Positions 1-7,629 of a stretch of DNA of 64,000 nt are shown piece after piece. Source of the stretch: Streptomyces sp. NBC_00091. Its GTDB lineage: Bacteria; Actinomycetota; Actinomycetes; Streptomycetales; Streptomycetaceae. The notes below the pieces were generated by a model. The model had not been told where the DNA came from. It worked only from the letters and a program-made list of their open reading frames with translations, and did no database searches. A program made the position numbers and the translations under genes. The DNA is taken from NCBI RefSeq assembly GCF_026343185.1, contig NZ_JAPEMA010000001.1:372001-436000 (forward strand), read 5' to 3'. How positions within the stretch are numbered: the first letter of the stretch is position 1; the number at the start of each line of letters is the position of its first letter.

Positions 1-182
1 AGCAGGACGGCGAGGTCCTCGGAGCGGCGGGCGACCAGCGCGAGTTCCATGCGGCGCAGGAAGGTGTCATGCGACAGCTTTCCGAGGGCCGCACCCTCCC
101 TGAGCTGGCCCAGCGCCCGGTCGCGCTCCGCGTCGGAGAGCCGCGGGGCGGGGTAGGCGGGGAACTCGAAACTCGACGTCAC
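1..182 (-). CDS. DUF1707 SHOCT-like domain protein (N-terminal part, runs off the window)
   Basis: Only the first ~60 codons are present; the gene continues beyond base 1. Reading back from a GTG at 182 gives TSSFEFPAYPAPRLSDAERD, then LREGAALGKLSHDTFLRRME and LALVARRSEDLAVL. This is the typical DUF1707 block (D-A-E-R-[DE], L...G.L...F..R...A..A....L..L). In actinobacteria this domain usually sits at the N-terminus of small membrane or cell-wall-related proteins of unknown function. The GTG was chosen because the homologous block begins right after it. The gene is divergent from treZ, sharing a ~110-bp intergenic region. Confidence 0.7.
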   Translation of the reverse strand, partial: MTSSFEFPAYPAPRLSDAERDRALGQLREGAALGKLSHDTFLRRMELALVARRSEDLAVL

Positions 183-292
183 AGGGTGATTGTCGGCCCG
201 TCGGGTGCGGAGTGTCCAGAACTCCCCCGGCAGGCCCGGAATGATGGGCACGATACGCATGCTGGACACCGCCGGAGACGAGGGGACCGTCC

Positions 293-2044
293 GTGCAGTT
301 CGAGGTGTGGGCACCGCTGACAGGTCGGGTCGCCATGCGACTGAACGACACCACCTATGACATGACCCCCGACCCGGATCCGGGCCGCTCCGGCTGGTGG
401 GTCGCCGAGGCCCCGGCGGCCGACGGCGACCGGTACGGGTTCCGGCTCGGCGACGATCCGGTGGTCCGGCCCGATCCGCGCGGGCGGCGGCTGCCGGACG
501 GTACGGAGGGCCTCTCGGCGGTGGTCGACTTCGCCCCGCTCGCGCCGCGGGTGCCGCCGCCGCGGGTCCCGCTCCAGGACGCGGTCCTGTACGAGCTGCA
601 CATCGGCACCTTCACCCCCGAGGGCACCTTCGAGGCGGCCGCCGCCCGCCTGGGGTACCTCGCCGGCCTCGGCGTCACGCACGTGGAGCTGATGCCCGTG
701 TGCCCGTTCCCGGGCCGGCACGGCTGGGGGTACGACGGGGTCGCGCCCTGGGCGGTGCACGAGCCGTACGGGGGCCCGGCGGGGCTGGCCGCCTTCGTGG
801 AGGCCGCGCACGCGGCGGGGCTGGGGGTGGTGCTGGACGTGGTCCTCAACCACCTGGGCCCCTCCGGGAACCACCTCCCGGCCTTCGGCCCGTACTTCAC
901 CGACACCCACCACACGCCCTGGGGCGCGGCGGTGAACCTGGACGCGCCCGGTTCCGACGAGGTCCGCTCGTACCTGATCGGGAGCGCGCTGGCCTGGCTG
1001 CGGGACTACCGGGTCGACGGGCTGCGGCTGGACGCGGTGCACGCGCTGGCCGACGGGCGGGCGCTGTCCTTCCTGGAGGAGCTGGCGGCGGCCGTGGACG
1101 ACCTGGCGGCGGAGACCGTCCGGCCGCTGTTCCTGATCGCCGAGTCCGACCAGTGCGACCCGCGGGTCACCACCCCCCGTTCCGCCGGGGGGCTGGGGCT
1201 GCACGCGCAGTGGAACGACGACTTCCACCACGCGCTGCACTGCGCGCTGACCGGCGAATCGCAGGGGTACTACGCCGACTTCGCCGAAGCCCCGGTCGGC
1301 GCCCTCGCCAAGACCCTGACCCGGGCGTTCTTCCACGACGGCACCTGGTCCTCCTTCCGGGGCCGCACCCACGGCCGGCCGGTGGACCGCCGCCGCACCC
1401 CCGCGCACCGCTTCCTGGGGTACTCCCAGACCCACGACCAGGTCGGCAACCGAGCCCTGGGCGACCGGCTGGCGGCCTCGCTCTCCCCCGGGCTGCTGGC
1501 CTGCGCGGCGACCCTGGCGCTGACGGGGCCCTTCGTGCCGATGCTGTTCATGGGCGAGGAGTGGGGGGCCGGGACCCCGTGGCAGTACTTCACCGACCAC
1601 CCCGACCCGGAGCTCGCCGAGGCGGTGCGCAGCGGCCGGCGGCGGGAGTTCGCGGCGCACGGCTGGAAGGCGGAGGAGGTGCCGGACCCGCAGGACCCGG
1701 CGACCCGCGACCGGTCCTGCCTGGACTGGGCCGAACCGGAGCGGGAGTCGCACGCCTGGCTGCTCGACTGGTACCGGACGCTGATCCGGCTCCGCCGCAC
1801 CCAGCCGGACCTGCGCGACCCGGACCTGGCGGCGGTGCGGGTCGCCTACGACGAGGAGCGCCGCTGGCTGACCTTCCGGCGGGGCGAGGTCCGGGTGGTG
1901 GTGAACCTGTCGACCGAGTCGGTGACGGTCGCGCTGGGCCGCAACGGGGTGCGGGTGCTGGCCTCCTGGGAACCGGTCGAGCATCCGGGCCCGGACGGGC
2001 GGATCCACGTACCGGGCGAGTCGGCGGTGGTCCTGGGGCCGTAG
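293..2044 (+). CDS. treZ: Malto-oligosyltrehalose trehalohydrolase
   Basis: 583 aa, the usual TreZ length. TreZ is a cytosolic GH13 enzyme that releases trehalose from maltooligosyl-trehalose made by TreY. An N-terminal E-set domain opens with FEVWAPLTGRVAMRLND. The (beta/alpha)8 barrel shows GH13 region I (DVVLNHLGPSGNH), region II (VDGLRLDAVHAL, nucleophile Asp), region III (LFLIAESD, acid/base Glu) and region IV (YSQTHDQVGN). The start is GTG at 293, preceded by a GAGG-type ribosome site. The usual partners treX and treY are not in this window, so the gene stands alone or its partners lie upstream. Confidence 0.93.
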   Translation: MQFEVWAPLTGRVAMRLNDTTYDMTPDPDPGRSGWWVAEAPAADGDRYGFRLGDDPVVRPDPRGRRLPDGTEGLSAVVDFAPLAPRVPPPRVPLQDAVLYELHIGTFTPEGTFEAAAARLGYLAGLGVTHVELMPVCPFPGRHGWGYDGVAPWAVHEPYGGPAGLAAFVEAAHAAGLGVVLDVVLNHLGPSGNHLPAFGPYFTDTHHTPWGAAVNLDAPGSDEVRSYLIGSALAWLRDYRVDGLRLDAVHALADGRALSFLEELAAAVDDLAAETVRPLFLIAESDQCDPRVTTPRSAGGLGLHAQWNDDFHHALHCALTGESQGYYADFAEAPVGALAKTLTRAFFHDGTWSSFRGRTHGRPVDRRRTPAHRFLGYSQTHDQVGNRALGDRLAASLSPGLLACAATLALTGPFVPMLFMGEEWGAGTPWQYFTDHPDPELAEAVRSGRRREFAAHGWKAEEVPDPQDPATRDRSCLDWAEPERESHAWLLDWYRTLIRLRRTQPDLRDPDLAAVRVAYDEERRWLTFRRGEVRVVVNLSTESVTVALGRNGVRVLASWEPVEHPGPDGRIHVPGESAVVLGP

Positions 2045-2059
2045 CCTCCCGGCACGGCC

Positions 2060-3226
2060 CTATTCGACGATCGCCATCTCGCGCGGCGCGTTGTTCAGCC
2101 GGCGGCCGCCCTCCTCGGTGACCGTGACGATGTCCTCGATGCGGACGCCGAACCGGCCGGGCAGGTAGATGCCGGGCTCCACGGAGAAGCACATGCCGGG
2201 GACGAGGGGCTGCTCCTCGCCCTCGATCATGTACGGCGGCTCGTGGGTGGTGACGCCGATGCCGTGGCCGGTGCGGTGGATGAAGCGTTCGCCGTAGCCG
2301 AACTCGGTGATCACGGCGCGGGCCGCCCGGTCCACGTCCTGGCAGCTCGCGCCGGGGCGGACGGCCGCCACACCGGCCTGCTGGGCCTCGCGGACGATGT
2401 CGTGGACGCGCTGTTCCTCGGGGGTGGGCTCGCCGACGTGGACGGTGCGGGAGATGTCGGATCCGTAGCCGTGCTTGAGGCCGCCGAAGTCGAGGACGAC
2501 CATGTCGCCGTGCCGGATGATGCGTTCGCCCGCCTCGTGGTGCGGGTTGGCGCCGTTGGGGCCGGAGCCGACGACGGTGAAGTCGACCTGGGAGTGGCCG
2601 TGTACGCGCAGCAGCCCGGCCAGGTCGGCGGCGACCTCGTTCTCGCTGCGGCCGGCGAAGGGGACGTGCAGGATCTGCGCGTAGGCGGCGTCGGCGGCGG
2701 CTCCGGCGGCCGCGAGCCGGGCCAGTTCCCGGTCGTCCTTGACGGCGCGGAGCATGGGCAGGGCGTCGGTGAGCGGGGCGTAGGAGGTGGCGGGCAACTC
2801 CCGTTGCAGGCCGAGCAGGTGGAGCGCCCAGGTGTTGTCGCTGACGCCGAAGCGGCCGCTGACGTCCAGGAGCGGGGCGGTGATCCGGTAGGGGTCCTTG
2901 CCGTCGGTCCAGTCGCGCAGGGTCAGCGCGTCCGCGCCGGGGGCCTTGGCGGCGTCGGGGGCCTCCAGGGCGGGTACGACCAGCACCGGTTCCTGGCCAG
3001 CGGCGAGGACGAGCAGGGTCAGCCGCTCGGTCTCGGCGGTCGGGCGGTAGCCGGTGAGGTGGGTGAGGTCGGGGCCGGGCGCGATGAGCAGGCCGGCCAG
3101 TCCCGCGTCGGCGGCGCTCTGCGCGGCGGCGGCCATCCGGGCGGCGTAGTCGGCGGTGGTGAAGGGGGCGGGCTCGGCGTGGGCGGGCTCGGCGTGGGCG
3201 GGGTCGGGAGTCGGTGCGGAAGTCAT
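2060..3226 (-). CDS. M24 family metallopeptidase (Xaa-Pro aminopeptidase/creatinase-like)
   Basis: 388 aa, ATG at 3226. The N-terminal creatinase/prolidase-like domain (~1-160) contains LLIAPGPDLTHLTGYRPT. The C-terminal pita-bread domain supplies the dinuclear-metal ligands in the expected order: VLDFGG and SDISRTVHVG (two Asp), HRTGHGIG (His), SVEPGIYLPGRFG and VRIEDIVTV (two Glu). It is predicted to be a cytosolic aminopeptidase P- or prolidase-like enzyme acting on X-Pro bonds; the exact substrate cannot be fixed from motifs. The N-terminus carries a short Ala/His/Glu/Pro direct repeat (AHAEPAHAEPA) that looks disordered. It converges with treZ, with 15 bp between the stop codons. Confidence 0.88.
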   Translation of the reverse strand: MTSAPTPDPAHAEPAHAEPAPFTTADYAARMAAAAQSAADAGLAGLLIAPGPDLTHLTGYRPTAETERLTLLVLAAGQEPVLVVPALEAPDAAKAPGADALTLRDWTDGKDPYRITAPLLDVSGRFGVSDNTWALHLLGLQRELPATSYAPLTDALPMLRAVKDDRELARLAAAGAAADAAYAQILHVPFAGRSENEVAADLAGLLRVHGHSQVDFTVVGSGPNGANPHHEAGERIIRHGDMVVLDFGGLKHGYGSDISRTVHVGEPTPEEQRVHDIVREAQQAGVAAVRPGASCQDVDRAARAVITEFGYGERFIHRTGHGIGVTTHEPPYMIEGEEQPLVPGMCFSVEPGIYLPGRFGVRIEDIVTVTEEGGRRLNNAPREMAIVE

Positions 3227-3414
3227 ACGGGGATCCTGCCGTGGGGCGTGCGGCGAGCGCAGCGGCCGCGCCGGACAGGTTTCCGGGCGCGGGCAGCCCC
3301 GTACGGTGCGCGGACCGTGGTGCGGCGGGCCGCCGGATAACCCGTCGCGGGACCACCCCTCCGATCGGCTATGCTGTGCATGCACAACGAACGGGTGGTC
3401 CGCCACCCCTCGTG

Positions 3415-3487
3415 GTGGGTGTAGCTCAGTTGGTAGAGCACCTGGTTGTGGTCCAGGTGGCCGCGGGTTCAAGTCCCGTCACTCACC
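3415..3487 (+). tRNA. tRNA-His (anticodon GTG)
   Basis: A full cloverleaf is readable. The acceptor gtgggtg pairs with cactcac (3480-3486). The anticodon stem cctgg/ccagg encloses TTGTGGT with anticodon GTG at 3448-3450. The T-arm gcggg-ttcaagt-cccgt is at 3463-3479. The discriminator is C at 3487 and a G is present at 3414, giving the G-1:C73 pair characteristic of tRNA-His. CCA is not encoded. A weak -10-like TATGCT lies at 3370-3375. Confidence 0.96.
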
Positions 3488-3495
3488 CTGTTGGT

Positions 3496-3540
3496 CCCGT
3501 AGGGGGTGCGAGGTTTCCTCGTACGCCCTACGGGCTTTTT
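3496..3540 (+). terminator. Intrinsic terminator after tRNA-His
   Basis: The arms cccgtaggg (3496-3504) and ccctacggg (3526-3534) form a GC-rich stem with an inner cgagg/cctcg extension, followed by CTTTTT. This is a canonical rho-independent terminator, 8 nt past the tRNA. Confidence 0.9.
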
Positions 3541-3585
3541 GTCGTGTCCACGTACCAGCCACCCGCGATGGTCCGGCTCCGGAGG

Positions 3586-4341
3586 TCAGGCGCGCAGGAA
3601 GGCCTCGACCTCGGTGACGAAGGCGACGGGGGTCTCGTGGGGCGGGTAGTGGCCCGCGCCGCGGAGGGTGACGATCCTGCAGTCCGGGTACCAGGCCTGC
3701 CAGGTGGCCCGCATGACCTCGGCCGTCAGGGCGAGGTCGTACTCCCCCACGAGGACCAGTACCGGCACGGTGCTGCCCTTGACGGCGGAGGTCAGGTCGC
3801 GCGGCTGCCAGTCGGCGAGGTAGCCGGCGAAGGCCTCGGGGCGGGAGACGGCGAGGGAGTGGGCCACCATCCGGTCGATCCAGTGGCGGCCGGCCCGGTT
3901 GCCGGTGACCAGGTCGAGGATGGTCCGGCGCTTGTCGGGGTCCTCGGCGGCGCCGTAGAAGAGGGCGTGGGTCGCGTCGTCCATGGCGTACGGCGCGGCG
4001 GGGACCGGGTTGATCCCGATCAGCTTCTCGACGCGCTCGGGGGCGCGGGCCAGTACCTGCTGGATCGCCTTGCCGCCCATGGAGTGGCCGAGCAGGGAGA
4101 AGGTGTCCCAGCCCAGCTGGTCGGCGAGCGCGAGGACGTCGTCGGCGATCTCGGGGAGGCTGTAGCGGCCGGGGACGTCCCGGCGCTCGCCGTAGCCCCG
4201 GTAGTCGAGGAAGGCGTACGAGAACGCCTGCGGGTCCAGGTAGTCGAGCACGGAGCCCCAATTGGCGGAGGTCCCGAACCAGTCGTGCAGCACGATCACG
4301 CGGACGGGTCCGGTGCCGATCCTGCGGTGGGCGATGGCCAT
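3586..4341 (-). CDS. Alpha/beta-fold hydrolase
   Basis: 251 aa, ATG at 4341 with a GGGAGA ribosome site. The fold is shown by VIVLHDWFGTSANW (oxyanion region), the nucleophile elbow LLGHSMGGK (Ser), the acid in VLVGEYDLAL and the base in LRGAGHYPPHE. There is no signal peptide, so it is probably a cytosolic esterase, lactonase or C-C hydrolase. The substrate is unknown. It is transcribed toward the tRNA terminator; 88 bp separate its start from the antitoxin stop, so it may be read with the toxin-antitoxin genes or have its own promoter. Confidence 0.85.
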   Translation of the reverse strand: MAIAHRRIGTGPVRVIVLHDWFGTSANWGSVLDYLDPQAFSYAFLDYRGYGERRDVPGRYSLPEIADDVLALADQLGWDTFSLLGHSMGGKAIQQVLARAPERVEKLIGINPVPAAPYAMDDATHALFYGAAEDPDKRRTILDLVTGNRAGRHWIDRMVAHSLAVSRPEAFAGYLADWQPRDLTSAVKGSTVPVLVLVGEYDLALTAEVMRATWQAWYPDCRIVTLRGAGHYPPHETPVAFVTEVEAFLRA

Positions 4342-4429
4342 GCGTTCTCCCTGGGTGGCGGGGCGGAGGAAACCGACGCCGTACCTACTGCCCAGCGGGC
4401 TTACCGTCACACCGCCACCCGAGGGCGGG

Positions 4430-4768
4430 TCACGCCACGGTGTACTCCGTGTCCCCGAAGTCGGCCACCACGCGAAGCCGTCCGCCGAGCGCCTCGACGT
4501 AGGAGCGCAGGGTAGCGACCTCCGTACGGTCGGTTTCACCGTTCTCGATGGCTGACACCCTGGGGGCCGAGACGCCCATGGTCTCCGCGACGTCCTTCTG
4601 GGTCAGTGCCTGCGCCTGACGGATCTCGGCGAGCCGGTGGGCGCGCACCTCGGCCATGAGCCGGTCCATCGCGGCCTGCTTCTCCGCCGGAGACCGCACC
4701 GGCAGCCCGGCAGCCGCCCGGCGCTCGCGCACCTGGCGCTTGGCCTCCTCCCAACCGACAGCGCTCAT
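4430..4768 (-). CDS. XRE-family HTH antitoxin (HigA-like)
   Basis: 112 aa. The C-terminal half is a helix-turn-helix: LTQKDVAETMGVSAPRVSAI, followed by ENGETDRTEVATLRSYVEAL. The N-terminal ~50 residues are charged and helical. Its ATG overlaps the stop of the upstream toxin gene (ATGA), the usual coupling in HigBA/RelBE-type modules with toxin first. It should neutralise the toxin and probably represses the operon by binding the palindrome at 5142-5179. Confidence 0.85.
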   Translation of the reverse strand: MSAVGWEEAKRQVRERRAAAGLPVRSPAEKQAAMDRLMAEVRAHRLAEIRQAQALTQKDVAETMGVSAPRVSAIENGETDRTEVATLRSYVEALGGRLRVVADFGDTEYTVA

Positions 4769-5142
4769 TCGTACTCCCTGGTGTCCAGCTCCGCGATGTG
4801 GGCCTGGTAGCGCTTCTCCGCGAGCGGGATGTTGACTTCGTACCACCGCTGCCAGTTCCCGGCCTTGTCGCCAGCGACAAGCAACACCGCGCGGCGGACC
4901 GGATCAAACGCGAACAGGATCCGGATCTCGCTGCCGCCGGAAGATCCCGGCCGCAGCTCCTTCATGTGGTGCTGTTCCGCACCCTTGATGCGGTCTACCA
5001 GCGGTCGTCCGAGCGTGGGCCCGAACATCGCGAGTGCGTCCACCGCGTCTTCCACCTGTTCGGCGCTGTTCCAGTCGGCCTCCGCCAACGCCTCGAACCA
5101 CTCCGCCACCTCGCTCACGAGGATCACTTCCCATTGAGCCAC
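4765..5142 (-). CDS. RelE/HigB-family toxin (Gp49-like)
   Basis: 125 aa, GTG at 5142. It begins VAQWEVILVSEVAEWFEALA, the hallmark opening of HigB/Gp49-like toxins. LGRPLVDRIKG, HHMKELRPGS and EIRILFAFDPVRRAVLLVAG follow, as in RelE-fold ribosome-dependent mRNA interferases. No Shine-Dalgarno precedes the GTG; a TTAACT -10-like box (5151-5156, minus strand) sits 8 nt upstream, so a leaderless transcript is likely. Toxin-first order followed by an overlapping XRE gene supports a HigBA-type module. Confidence 0.85.
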   Translation of the reverse strand: MAQWEVILVSEVAEWFEALAEADWNSAEQVEDAVDALAMFGPTLGRPLVDRIKGAEQHHMKELRPGSSGGSEIRILFAFDPVRRAVLLVAGDKAGNWQRWYEVNIPLAEKRYQAHIAELDTREYE

Positions 5143-5179
5143 GCCCGCGAAGTTAACGCAAGCGTTAACTTCGCGGGCG
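5142..5179. promoter_or_regulatory. Perfect 38-bp palindrome, probable operator of the toxin-antitoxin operon
   Basis: Arms of 18 bp (5142-5159 and 5162-5179) are perfectly complementary around a 2-bp AA centre; the core is GTTAACGC-AA-GCGTTAAC. One end is the first base of the toxin start codon, and the arm contains the putative -10 TTAACT. A bound dimeric HTH protein would therefore block transcription initiation. Confidence 0.75.
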
Positions 5180-5213
5180 CTGGAAGCGGCGGGTTCACCC
5201 GGAAGGGGACCGG

Positions 5214-7277
5214 TCAGACGGTCTTGATCGCCGGGTCGGAGACGCTCGGGGCGCCCGTTTCCACGTGGCCGGCGAAGCGGCGCAGGAAGGTGGTGTCGGC
5301 GTCGGAGACCACCGTGACGTCGTACCAGCGGCCCGAGGCGCGCAGGTCGACGGTGTGGGAGACCGTGGCGCCCGGGTTGACCCGGAAGGTCTGGGCGGCG
5401 CCGCCGTAGGTGTTGGTCACCGTGAGGTTCACCGCGGCCGTGCCTCCGTTGGTGAGGGTCAAAGCCAGGTTGCCGGTGGCGTCCGCGTGGCGGGCCGTGA
5501 CCTCGGGGCCGGCCTTCTTCGCCGGGCCCTTCCAGGTGCGCAGGAAGCCGTTGGGGCCCCAGACGGTGAGGTCGATCTTGTTGCCGGTGGAGCTGTAGGT
5601 GCTCCAGGTGTCCGAGAGGGTCTTGCCCGCCTCGACCGTGTAGGGCCAGGGGCCGTCCGTGCGGTTGCCCGAGGTGCTGTGGAAGTGGGCGCCGAGCTTC
5701 GGGCCGGAGGAGAAGGTGAGCGTGAACTTGCCGGTGGAGGTGGTGCGGGCGCCGTCCACGTACGGGCTGTAGCCCAGCGCGCGGGTCGGCTTGGAGCCGG
5801 CCTCCTGCTTGGGCAGGGTGCCGGTCGCCGGCGGGGTGGGGTGGTAGGAAGGGTGGCGGTCCTTGTCCGGCGGGACGTAGCCGGCCGTCGACGGCAGGGC
5901 GGCGGGCGCGGCGTCCGCCGCGGTGAAGTCGAAGGCCGAGGTCAGGTCGCCGCAGACCGCGCGGCGCCACGGCGAGATGTTGGGCTCCTGCACCCCGAAG
6001 CGCTTCTCCATGAAGCGGATCACGGAGGTGTGGTCGAAGGTCTCGGAGCAGACGTAGCCGCCCTTGCTCCACGGGGAGACCACGATCATCGGCACGCGCG
6101 GGCCGAGCCCGTACGGGCCCGCCGCGTAGCCGGCGACGCCACCGGTGTAGAGGTCGCGGGTCACGTCGGCCGTGGACAGGCCCCAGGCCGAGGAGGTGGG
6201 CGGGTACGGCGGGACGACGTGGTCGAAGAAGCCGTCGTTCTCGTCGTAGGTAATGAAGAGGGCGGTCTTCGCCCACACTTCCGGATTCGCGGTCAGCGCG
6301 TCCAGGACCTGGGAGATGTACCAGGCACCGAAGTTGGTCGGCCAGTTCGAGTGCTCGCTGAAGGCCTCCGGGGCGGCGATCCAGGAGATCTGGGGCAGCG
6401 AGCCGTTCACCACGTCCGCGCGCAGCTTGTCGAAGTAGCCCTCGCCCGCCTTGACGTTCGTGCCCGTGCGGGCCTTCTCGTACAGGGGACTGCCCGGCTG
6501 GGCGTTGCGGTAGGTGTTGAAGTACAGGAGCGAGTTGTCGCCGTAGTTGCCGCGGAAGGCGTCGTTGATCCAGCCCCAGGAGCCCGCCGCGTTCAGGCCG
6601 TCGCCGATGTCCTGGTAGACCTTCCAGGAGACGCCGGCCGACTCCAGGCGCTCGGGGTAGGTCTTCCAGCCGTAGCCGGCCTCCTGGTTGCCGAGGACCG
6701 GGCCGCCGCCGGTGCCGTCGTTGCCCGTGTGGCCCGTCCACATGTAGTAGCGGTTGGGGTCGGTGGCGCCGATGAAGGAGCAGTGGTAGGCGTCGCACAC
6801 GGTGAAGGCGTCGGCGAGGGCGTAGTGGAACGGGATGTCGTTCCGGGTCATGTACGACATGGTGGTGGCGGTCTTCGCCGGGACCCACTTGTCGTACTTG
6901 CCGTTGTTGTACGCCTGGTGGCCGCCGGCCCAGTCGTGGTTCAGGCCCTCCAGGAACTGCATCCCGAGGTCCGCCACCTGGGGGTGGAAGGGGAGGATGT
7001 CCTTCGTGCCGTTGGACTGGTGGAAGACCGACTTGCCGTTGTCCTGGAGCACCGGCCGCGGGTCACCGAAGCCGCGGACACCCTTCATGGCACCGAAGTA
7101 GTGGTCGAAGGAACGATTCTCCTGCATCAGGACGACGATGTGTTCGATGTCCTGGATCGTCCCGGTGCTGCCCTGCGCCGGAATGGCGGCGGCCCGCGCG
7201 ATGCTCTCGTTCAGCATCGCGATGGCGGCGGTGCCGCCGGCGATCTGGAGGAACCTGCGGCGGTTCAGTTCTGCCAT
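5214..7277 (-). CDS. Tat-exported phosphocholine-type phospholipase C
   Basis: 687 aa, ATG at 7277. It starts with a twin-arginine signal (NRRRFLQIAGGTAAIAML). The phosphoesterase domain (~40-460) shows EHIVVLMQENRSFDHYFG, SFIGATDPNRYYMWTGH, FITYDENDGFFDHVVPP and VPMIVVSPWSKGG, metal and active-site blocks of the PlcC/PlcN/acid phosphatase A superfamily. Two C-terminal beta-domains (~500-687, DUF756-like) follow, as in bacterial phosphocholine-preferring PLCs. It should hydrolyse phosphatidylcholine or sphingomyelin outside the cell. No clear PHO box was seen upstream, although such genes are often phosphate-regulated. Confidence 0.9.
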   Translation of the reverse strand: MAELNRRRFLQIAGGTAAIAMLNESIARAAAIPAQGSTGTIQDIEHIVVLMQENRSFDHYFGAMKGVRGFGDPRPVLQDNGKSVFHQSNGTKDILPFHPQVADLGMQFLEGLNHDWAGGHQAYNNGKYDKWVPAKTATTMSYMTRNDIPFHYALADAFTVCDAYHCSFIGATDPNRYYMWTGHTGNDGTGGGPVLGNQEAGYGWKTYPERLESAGVSWKVYQDIGDGLNAAGSWGWINDAFRGNYGDNSLLYFNTYRNAQPGSPLYEKARTGTNVKAGEGYFDKLRADVVNGSLPQISWIAAPEAFSEHSNWPTNFGAWYISQVLDALTANPEVWAKTALFITYDENDGFFDHVVPPYPPTSSAWGLSTADVTRDLYTGGVAGYAAGPYGLGPRVPMIVVSPWSKGGYVCSETFDHTSVIRFMEKRFGVQEPNISPWRRAVCGDLTSAFDFTAADAAPAALPSTAGYVPPDKDRHPSYHPTPPATGTLPKQEAGSKPTRALGYSPYVDGARTTSTGKFTLTFSSGPKLGAHFHSTSGNRTDGPWPYTVEAGKTLSDTWSTYSSTGNKIDLTVWGPNGFLRTWKGPAKKAGPEVTARHADATGNLALTLTNGGTAAVNLTVTNTYGGAAQTFRVNPGATVSHTVDLRASGRWYDVTVVSDADTTFLRRFAGHVETGAPSVSDPAIKTV

Positions 7278-7629
7278 GGTGTGACGACCTCTGCGGGTGA
7301 GGGGGGAGTCGAGGGGCGCCCCAAGAACAGCGGTCCCGGGGTACCGGACGGAAATCCCCGTCTGACGTCGGGCCGTACAGCGGGCGAACGGAAGCCCCTC
7401 CCCGCCCTGGTCTCGCCCTGGGCGGACAGAACTCCCGAACGGCCCGCACATCTGCTGGAATGGCCCCACACACTGCAACGGGGGGCGCAGAACGTATGGC
7501 GGGGACCGGGTTCGAACATGCCGTGCGCTCCGCTGCCGGTACGGTACGGGCAACCACGCCCCGCACAACAGCCCCTGACGATGCATCAGTCCGGCTTCGC
7601 GGTACGGGGATCCGGGCGGGGGGCGGCGC
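7278..7629. other. Divergent intergenic region (352 bp) between phospholipase C and GAP1 genes
   Basis: No credible coding frame, RNA gene or strong inverted repeat is visible. It presumably carries the two divergent promoters. I found no convincing direct-repeat PHO box of the GTTCACC type in it. Confidence 0.5.

Noticed and set aside
179..2008. 609-codon open frame antisense to treZ
   Set aside because: Arg/Pro/Gly-rich product with no recognisable motif; a typical shadow of a high-GC gene.
3415..3540. tRNA-His as an integration site (attB) with an adjacent island
   Set aside because: No integrase, no repeated tRNA 3' end and no composition change downstream; the tRNA is followed directly by its own terminator.
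7278..7629. PHO box upstream of the phospholipase C gene
   Set aside because: I searched for GTTCACC-type direct repeats at 11-bp spacing and saw none that were convincing.
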